Source: Ectopseudomonas composti (GTDB lineage: Bacteria; Pseudomonadota; Gammaproteobacteria; Pseudomonadales; Pseudomonadaceae). From it: a stretch of DNA of 7,754 nt. The DNA is taken from the NCBI GenBank assembly GCA_946886245.1, contig CAMPIF010000189.1, positions 1-7,754 of the forward strand, read 5' to 3'. The notes under the pieces were generated by a model. It was given only the letters and a program-made list of their open reading frames with translations, ran no database searches and was not told the origin of the DNA. The translations under genes were made by a program, and so were the position numbers. Positions 1-4,042 of this stretch are shown in pieces; the first letter of the stretch is position 1; every line of letters starts with the position of its first letter.

Positions 1-487
<487 letters not shown>

Positions 488-498
488 GCCTTCAGAGC

Positions 499-960
499 AT
501 GACCGTGGTGCTGGATAACCCGCTCGCCGTCAGGCGGGCGGCCATGGATCTGCTGGCGCGACGTGAACATGGACGCGTCGAGCTTGTGCGCAAGTTGCGC
601 AAGCGTGGCGCCCCCGAGGACTTGATCGACGCGGCCTTGCAGCGGCTGTCAGAGGAGGGCTTGCTATCCGAGACCCGCTATCTGGAGAGCTTCGTTGCCT
701 ATCGGGCGCGTGCGGGTTACGGTCCGCTGCGTATTCGCGAGGAGCTTGGCCAGCGTGGACTCGCGCGTGGCGATGTCGATCAGGCGCTGCGTGAGAGTGG
801 TATCGACTGGTTCGAGCAGTTGCGTGAAACCTGGCAACGCAAGTTTGCCGGTCGCCTTCCGGGGGACGCTCGTGAGCGTGCTCAGCAAGGCCGGTTCCTG
901 GCCTACCGTGGTTATTCGCTGGATATGATTGGGCGTCTGTTGCGTGGTTGCGACGAATAG
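499..960 (+). CDS. recX: RecX, regulatory protein of RecA
   Basis: RecX binds RecA filaments and blocks their growth, so it limits recombinase and co-protease activity after SOS induction. The protein has 153 residues, the usual size for this family in proteobacteria. It is predicted to be all-helical, in the repeated three-helix units of Rec[21 protein letters not shown] followed by [20 protein letters not shown] (about residues 14-57), then [20 protein letters not shown] and [12 protein letters not shown] (about 60-97), and a last unit ending [17 protein letters not shown]. The pattern of a Gly or Tyr-Gly turn before a helix, as in [11 protein letters not shown], is typical. The start ATG lies 11 bases after the recA stop. 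Its Shine-Dalgarno match is poor (only AGAG at about 493-496), which fits a product made at much lower level than RecA by translational coupling. The gene converges on the unknown gene at 974-1855, with 13 bases between the stops and no clear terminator. Confidence 0.96.
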   Translation: MTVVLDNPLAVRRAAMDLLARREHGRVELVRKLRKRGAPEDLIDAALQRLSEEGLLSETRYLESFVAYRARAGYGPLRIREELGQRGLARGDVDQALRESGIDWFEQLRETWQRKFAGRLPGDARERAQQGRFLAYRGYSLDMIGRLLRGCDE

Positions 961-973
961 CCCGTAAGTCTGT

Positions 974-1855
974 TCAGGCTGGCTGGACGGCCAGCTGACG
1001 TAGATGGTTCGGTACGTCTGGTGCGCCGGCCAGACGCAATCCTTCGCCAAGCGCAGTGGCTTCCTGATGTTCTTTGGGCAGGAGGAGGAACTCCGGGGTG
1101 CCGGCTTTCTTCAGTAGCGACAGGCGTGCATAGGGGATGCCGTTGTCCAGCAGCAGCCCCATGAAGCAGGGATCGCTCCAGGCCGCTTCTGGCATGGCCA
1201 GTACGTGATAGCGCTGTTGCAGGTTGTCCAGGCCCGCTTCATTCAAGCGATAGCGAACCAGGTTGGCTGGCAGCAGCACTTCCAGTTCGCGCCTGCGCGC
1301 ATAGGCGATGGCTCCAGCGAAAGCTTCACCGTGCATTTCCCCTGACCAGAAGGTGCGCGAGCCGCGCCAGTTGGCCTGACGCAGCTCGATCGGTTCGCCG
1401 GCGAGAAAGCGCGGCAACGCCTGACTGATGGTTTTGACGAAATCCTTGTAGCTGATGATGCGCACCTGCTTGCAGTGTTCGCTCGCTGCGTAGTCTTCGA
1501 AGCTCGCGTAGCCTGGCGCCGGACAACGGCAGGCGAAGCCATCGATCAGGCGCAGGTCGAACGCCTGCAGTTGCTGCGTTTGGGCTTCCACTACTTGAGT
1601 CAGCGCTGAATGTGCGTGGGCTTTGTCTTCCTGCACCGGGCCGGAGAGCGCGCCACGAGGCAGGTTGAGCAGAAGCTGCAATTGCGGGCCGTCATGCCAG
1701 CCAATGCTTTCGACCGCTGCAGGCAACGGTTTGAATGGCAGGCGCAGGGCACTGGCCCTGGCGAATATCTGCCGTGAGCTGCGGCCGAGCAGGCCCATGC
1801 GCTGAGCCAGGGCGGCCAGGCGGCTGCTGAGTGTTGAGGATTCGGACAGGCTCAT
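974..1855 (-). CDS. Conserved hypothetical protein of 293 aa, function unknown (possibly DUF6685)
   Basis: I do not recognise a function. The protein starts MSLSESSTLSSRL and is soluble: no signal peptide and no membrane helix. The first 45 residues are basic and helical. Residues 50-105 hold hydrophobic strands and a Gln-rich helix around TQVVEAQTQQLQAF. A Cys-rich centre (CRC at 109-111, HC at 127-128) is followed by an EPIELRQANWRGSRTFW block at about 154-170. C230 is the only other cysteine. The C-terminal third has repeated LLL strands. A label such as DUF6685, carried by some Pseudomonas proteins, may apply, but I recall it only loosely. A longer reading from 1918 would add 21 residues that look unlike a leader and lack a ribosome binding site. 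The ATG at 1853-1855 has AGGAG 13 bases upstream on its own strand, rather far but the better choice. It is transcribed away from the DUF2835 gene. Base use matches the neighbours. Confidence 0.8.
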   Translation of the reverse strand: MSLSESSTLSSRLAALAQRMGLLGRSSRQIFARASALRLPFKPLPAAVESIGWHDGPQLQLLLNLPRGALSGPVQEDKAHAHSALTQVVEAQTQQLQAFDLRLIDGFACRCPAPGYASFEDYAASEHCKQVRIISYKDFVKTISQALPRFLAGEPIELRQANWRGSRTFWSGEMHGEAFAGAIAYARRRELEVLLPANLVRYRLNEAGLDNLQQRYHVLAMPEAAWSDPCFMGLLLDNGIPYARLSLLKKAGTPEFLLLPKEHQEATALGEGLRLAGAPDVPNHLRQLAVQPA

Positions 1856-1999
1856 GGCCGGCAGATCGCTCCTGAGGCGTCTGCTGCAGTGTGGCAGACG
1901 CGGATGGCTATTGCCCATATAGCGTAGCGCGACGCGGGAGTGCCTGTCGCGTTGCAGGTCTGTGGCAAAATAGCCGCATTCATTTGCGAGGATGCCTCC
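1856..1999. promoter_or_regulatory. Divergent intergenic region, promoters not resolved
   Basis: These 144 bases separate the start of the unknown minus-strand gene from the DUF2835 gene and must hold promoters for both unless one is read from farther away. For the plus strand, CAAAAT at 1966-1971 is the best -10-like hexamer, without a convincing -35. For the minus strand, the only A/T-rich spot is the complement of GCCCATATAGCG at 1913-1924, giving TATAT, again with a weak -35 (GCGACA). No strong dyad or known operator is seen. The assignment is inference from position. Confidence 0.35.
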
Positions 2000-2221
2000 A
2001 TGCCCAGCTTGGTGCTGGATATTGCGTTATCGGCCGAACGATTGCAGGCCATCTATCGTGGCCAGGCCAACCGGATTATGGCGCAAAGCCGGGACGGGCG
2101 CCGCGTCAGTTTGCCGGCTCACCATCTGCGGCCGTATCTGACTCACGCCGGTATCTTTGGTTCCTTCGTACTGGAATTCAGTAGCTCCGGCGAACTGCTG
2201 AGTTTACGCCCTTTGGACTGA
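2000..2221 (+). CDS. DUF2835-type small protein, 73 aa
   Basis: A small soluble protein of unknown function that fits the DUF2835 family (about 70 residues, gamma-proteobacteria). The recognisable core is RVSLPAHHLRPYLTHAGIFG at about residues 35-54, then a strand FVLEFSSSGELLSLRPL to the end. The N-terminal half (LVLDIALSAERLQAIYRG) is a strand followed by a helix, and residues 22-34 are basic. Size and strand content suggest a compact beta-rich fold; no catalytic residues stand out. The ATG at 2000 is chosen over an in-frame one at 1940 because GAGG at 1988-1991 sits 8 bases before it, and because the extra 20 residues (MPVALQVCGKIAAF...) do not fit the family. The gene precedes pyrD on the same strand by 86 bases, but a hairpin after its stop and a perfect -10 box before pyrD suggest separate transcription. 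The family call rests on memory of its motif. Confidence 0.85.
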   Translation: MPSLVLDIALSAERLQAIYRGQANRIMAQSRDGRRVSLPAHHLRPYLTHAGIFGSFVLEFSSSGELLSLRPLD

Positions 2222-2224
2222 TCT

Positions 2225-2243
2225 GGCGCGCTTGCCTCGCGCC
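2225..2243 (+). terminator. GC-rich hairpin after the DUF2835 gene, possible weak terminator
   Basis: GGCGCG at 2225-2230 pairs perfectly with CGCGCC at 2238-2243 around a 7-base loop, starting four bases after the stop codon. There is no T-run after it, so intrinsic termination would be inefficient. Position and stem strength suggest a 3'-end structure. Confidence 0.35.
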
Positions 2244-2260
2244 GATGGCGCCTGCGCGGC

Positions 2261-2266
2261 TATAAT
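2261..2266 (+). promoter_or_regulatory. -10 box of the pyrD promoter
   Basis: A perfect sigma-70 -10 hexamer TATAAT stands out in a GC-rich gap, 41 bases before the pyrD ATG. At the optimal distance upstream (about 2238-2243) the sequence is CGCGCC, so there is no good -35; TTGCCT at 2232-2237 would need a 23-base spacer. Transcription would begin at about 2272-2274 within GGCT, giving a leader of about 35 bases. Confidence 0.6.
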
Positions 2267-2307
2267 CGCCGGCTGCCAATCCTCTACCTGTCGAGCTGAG
2301 CCTGATC

Positions 2308-3330
2308 ATGTACTCCCTGGCCCGCGAGCTGCTGTTCAAACTGTCCCCGGAAACGTCCCATGAGCTGTCCATCGATCTGATCGGTGCAGGTGGCCGACTG
2401 GGGCTCAACGGCCTGCTGACCAAGGCGCCGACCAGCCTGCCGGTAAGCGTGATGGGGTTGCAGTTCGCCAATCCGGTCGGTCTGGCGGCAGGGCTGGACA
2501 AGAACGGCGATGCCATCGACGGTTTTGCCCAGCTCGGCTTCGGTTTCGTCGAGATCGGCACCGTTACCCCGCGTCCGCAGCCGGGTAACCCCAAACCGCG
2601 ACTGTTTCGTCTGCCGGAGGCCGAGGCGGTGATCAACCGCATGGGTTTCAACAACCATGGCGTCGATCATCTGCTGGAACGGGTCAAGGCTGCGAAATTC
2701 AAGGGTGTGCTGGGCATCAATATCGGCAAGAACTTCGATACGCCAGTCGAGCGGGCGGTGGACGATTACCTGGCTTGCCTGGACAAGGTGTATGCCCATG
2801 CCAGTTACGTCACTGTCAACGTCAGCTCGCCCAACACGCCCGGGCTGCGCAGTCTGCAGTTCGGCGACTCGTTGAAAGAGTTGCTCGAGGCGCTGCGTCG
2901 TCGTCAGGAAGACCTGACCCAGGAGCATGGCAAGCGCGTGCCGCTGGCGATCAAGATCGCCCCGGACATGAGTGATGAAGAGACCGTGCTGGTGGCATCA
3001 GCGCTGCTGGGTGCCGATATGGATGCGGTGATCGCCACCAATACCACGCTCAGCCGGGAGGGGGTCGAAGGGCTGGCCCATGGAGATGAAGCCGGCGGCT
3101 TGTCGGGCGCTCCGGTACGCGACAAGAGCACGCATATCGTCAAGGTGCTGGCGGGTGAGCTGTCGGGGCGTCTGCCGATCATTGCCGTTGGCGGTATTAC
3201 CGAGGGCAAGCATGCGGCCGAGAAGATCGCGGCGGGTGCGAGCCTGGTCCAGATCTATTCGGGGTTCATCTACAAGGGGCCGGCGCTGATTCGCGAGGCG
3301 GTGGATGCGATTGCCGCGCTGCACAAATAA
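2308..3330 (+). CDS. pyrD: Dihydroorotate dehydrogenase (quinone), class 2
   Basis: PyrD oxidises dihydroorotate to orotate, the fourth step of de novo UMP synthesis, with FMN and the respiratory quinone as acceptor, at the inner face of the cytoplasmic membrane. The protein has 340 residues (E. coli has 336). The N-terminal segment of about 40 residues ([20 protein letters not shown]) is the helical extension that marks class 2 enzymes and reaches the quinone. The barrel follows: [13 protein letters not shown] (55-67), [20 protein letters not shown] (82-101), INRMGFNN (109-116), GINIGKN (136-142) and [14 protein letters not shown] (171-184), where Ser174 is the expected catalytic base. KIAPD (216-220), ATNTT (243-247), GGLSG (263-267) and AVGGI plus QIYSGF (293-297, 315-320) bind FMN and its phosphate. 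No key residue is missing. The start ATG has only a weak GAG (2298-2300) as ribosome binding site. The gene probably has its own promoter and ends at a hairpin shared with rmf. Confidence 0.98.
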   Translation: MYSLARELLFKLSPETSHELSIDLIGAGGRLGLNGLLTKAPTSLPVSVMGLQFANPVGLAAGLDKNGDAIDGFAQLGFGFVEIGTVTPRPQPGNPKPRLFRLPEAEAVINRMGFNNHGVDHLLERVKAAKFKGVLGINIGKNFDTPVERAVDDYLACLDKVYAHASYVTVNVSSPNTPGLRSLQFGDSLKELLEALRRRQEDLTQEHGKRVPLAIKIAPDMSDEETVLVASALLGADMDAVIATNTTLSREGVEGLAHGDEAGGLSGAPVRDKSTHIVKVLAGELSGRLPIIAVGGITEGKHAAEKIAAGASLVQIYSGFIYKGPALIREAVDAIAALHK

Positions 3331-3333
3331 ATA

Positions 3334-3351
3334 GGGCTCCCGAAGGAGCCC
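3334..3351. terminator. Bidirectional hairpin terminator between pyrD and rmf
   Basis: GGGCTCC at 3334-3340 pairs perfectly with GGAGCCC at 3345-3351 around a four-base loop, starting three bases after the pyrD stop. Read on the minus strand the loop is UUCG closed by C-G, the very stable cUUCGg tetraloop, and it is followed by TATTTATTTG. It therefore looks like a better terminator for rmf than for pyrD, whose direction lacks a T-run. A second small hairpin, GGGC-N4-GCCC, lies at 3354-3365. Confidence 0.75.
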
Positions 3352-3410
3352 CTGGGCTTGCGCCCGCCGCCCGGAGGGGGTCGGCATGGTGAAGTCGGGT
3401 GTGATCCTGA

Positions 3411-3626
3411 TCAGCCGACAGCGTGAAGTTCGTTGAGTCGATGAATACCGGCGGTGCCGGTCAGCCCATCCCAGTTGTCGCCACGGCCCTCACGCCAGCC
3501 ATTGAGCCAGGCTTGACGAACCGAAGGTAGGGTAAAGGGGCAGAGTTCGCGGGATTTACCATTGATGCCGTATTGATAGCCGCGCAAAAAAGCTCTTTCT
3601 AACGGATCACGCTTAAGTCTTCTCAT
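3411..3626 (-). CDS. rmf: Ribosome modulation factor (hibernation factor)
   Basis: RMF is a small basic protein that binds the 30S subunit near the mRNA exit region in stationary phase and drives pairing of 70S ribosomes into inactive 100S dimers. This copy has 71 residues. Residues 1-50 align well from memory with the 55-residue E. coli protein: MRRLKRDPLERAFLRGYQYG, then GKSRELCPF around 23-31, then RQAWLNGWREGRGD. The last 20 or so residues (WDGLTGTAGIHRLNELHAVG) form an extension absent from E. coli but usual in Pseudomonas. The ATG is preceded on its strand by GAGGG ending about 10 bases upstream. The SD lies in the 5' arm of a short hairpin (AGGG-CAACA-CCCT), and a further three hairpins lie upstream in the leader. 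In other bacteria the gene is induced by slow growth and ppGpp; the sequence here shows only the structured leader and a promoter candidate. It converges on pyrD. Confidence 0.96.
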   Translation of the reverse strand: MRRLKRDPLERAFLRGYQYGINGKSRELCPFTLPSVRQAWLNGWREGRGDNWDGLTGTAGIHRLNELHAVG

Positions 3627-3731
3627 AGGGTGTTGCCCTCACTGTTGACTGTTATGTCCCGTTGGCCTTGTGACAAGGCCGGGCAGAAATCTTCTGCCTA
3701 CGAAAGTCCGCTGCCGGCGTGGCGAACTTTC
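3627..3731 (-). ncRNA. Structured rmf leader, probably the 'rmf RNA motif'
   Basis: Three stem-loops follow one another on the rmf strand before the start codon. The first is at 3731-3702: GAAAGTTC pairs with GGACTTTC around 14 bases. The second is at 3698-3682: GGCAGAA, loop GAT, TTCTGCC, a perfect 7-bp stem. The third is at 3680-3664: GGCCTTG, loop TCA, CAAGGCC, also perfect. Gaps are three bases and one base. In the first stem, one position is a U-G wobble on the rmf strand but a C-A clash on the other, so the fold favours the rmf strand. Nearest the gene, AGGG-CAACA-CCCT (3639-3627) encloses part of the ribosome binding site. A conserved structure named the rmf RNA motif is known from computational work upstream of rmf in Pseudomonas; I infer this is it, without having aligned it. 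It is probably a cis-acting element controlling translation or mRNA stability. Confidence 0.7.
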
Positions 3732-3759
3732 TGTGCCTGCGCCGTTGCAGCGAAAGCCT

Positions 3760-3766
3760 TAGGTAG
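3760..3766 (-). promoter_or_regulatory. Candidate -10 region of the rmf promoter
   Basis: On the minus strand CTACCTA followed by AGG resembles the CTAYRCTTAA -10 region favoured by RpoS. The corresponding -35 window (about 3783-3788) is CCCCGG, unlike TTGACA, which would suit a stationary-phase promoter. Transcription would start near 3752 and give a leader of about 125 bases containing all the hairpins described. This is inference from sequence likeness only. Confidence 0.35.
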
Positions 3767-3848
3767 TGTTCTAACGAATGCACCGGGGCCTGTGAATGAT
3801 CGATTTGTCATAAGGGCGTAACCTAAATGCGGGTGAGGCCATAAGGAC

Positions 3849-3872
3849 GCTGGAGATACGTCCAGCATTTTT
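3849..3872 (+). terminator. Orphan intrinsic terminator-like hairpin
   Basis: GCTGGA at 3849-3854 pairs with TCCAGC at 3861-3866 around the loop GATACG, and is followed by A and five Ts (3868-3872). The T-run makes it a terminator for rightward transcription only. No annotated rightward gene lies between rmf and this point, so it would end either a short unannotated RNA or stray antisense transcription coming out of rmf. Confidence 0.5.
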
Positions 3873-3873
3873 A

Positions 3874-3897
3874 AGCCAGACGCCGTCGTATCTGGCT
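3874..3897. repeat. Perfect 7-bp inverted repeat
   Basis: AGCCAGA at 3874-3880 and TCTGGCT at 3891-3897 flank a ten-base loop. It starts directly after the T-run of the preceding hairpin. Its CGTATCT (3887-3893) is fully complementary to AGATACG (3854-3860) in the preceding hairpin loop, so the two could interact. The role is unknown. Confidence 0.45.
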
Positions 3898-3914
3898 GTG
3901 CATGCTGATGCCGT

Positions 3915-3933
3915 CATTTTGCTAGTGCAAATG
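3915..3933. repeat. Short dyad TTTGC-TAGT-GCAAA
   Basis: TTTGC at 3918-3922 and GCAAA at 3927-3931 are exact inverted copies around TAGT, and the match extends to CAT and ATG on the outside if one T is bulged. It overlaps the best -35 candidate for rlmKL (TTGCTA, 3919-3924), so it could be an operator. Chance occurrence is possible at this length. Confidence 0.25.
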
Positions 3934-3967
3934 AGAGTGCTTACTTATTCCGACGAAGGGTCGCGCT

Positions 3968-3982
3968 GTGACCTTTTGTCAC
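3968..3982. promoter_or_regulatory. Symmetric site GTGAC-N5-GTCAC before rlmKL
   Basis: A perfect five-base dyad with a CTTTT centre, 61 bases before the rlmKL ATG. It recalls the Vfr/CRP half-site TGTGA and TCACA, but the half-sites are one base farther apart than the normal six, and the right half ends in TCACT, so it is not a proper CRP-type site. It could bind another dimeric regulator. Confidence 0.3.
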
Positions 3983-4042
3983 TTATTTTGAGTCGAGGTG
4001 CGCCGCTGCACCTCCCTGATTGCCATAGGCAGTGGAACATCC

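Larger units (their letters stand above)
3732..4042. other. Gene-free regulatory stretch between rmf and rlmKL
   Basis: About 310 bases without a credible gene, visibly richer in A and T than the flanking genes. It holds the rmf promoter candidate at its left end, then a terminator-like hairpin reading rightwards, a second hairpin, and two short perfect dyads before rlmKL; each is listed separately. A pair of near-identical ten-base words, CATAAGGGCG (3810-3819) and CATAAGGACG (3840-3849), lies 30 bases apart in the middle. For the rlmKL promoter, TTGCTA at 3919-3924 with TACTTA at 3942-3947 (17-base spacer) is the most reasonable pair, but the -10 is weak. Confidence 0.6.

Noticed and set aside
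978..995. Perfect hairpin GCTGGC-N6-GCCAGC after recX, considered as a terminator
   Set aside because: It lies inside the 3' coding end of the minus-strand gene, has no T-run, and the sequence is explained by codons for the C-terminal residues of that protein.
664..1050. 128-codon antisense frame across recX and the downstream gap
   Set aside because: Shadow of recX; the region is already covered by recX and the end of the unknown gene on the minus strand.
2284..2928. Antisense open frames inside pyrD (also 2178-2654 and 2998-3387)
   Set aside because: Shadows of a well-conserved pyrD frame.
3402..3413. TGATC-CT-GATCA palindrome at the end of rmf
   Set aside because: Two-base loop cannot form a hairpin and the last bases are the rmf stop codon; probably chance.
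3630..3821. 63-codon rightward frame in the rmf-rlmKL gap
   Set aside because: It begins at a GTG directly opposite the rmf start, lies across the rmf leader hairpins, has no ribosome binding site and codes for an unremarkable mixture; the sequence is better explained as leader RNA.
3967..3983. CRP/Vfr binding site before rlmKL
   Set aside because: The half-sites TGTGA and TCACT are seven bases apart, not the normal six, and the right half lacks the final A. Kept only as an unassigned dyad.
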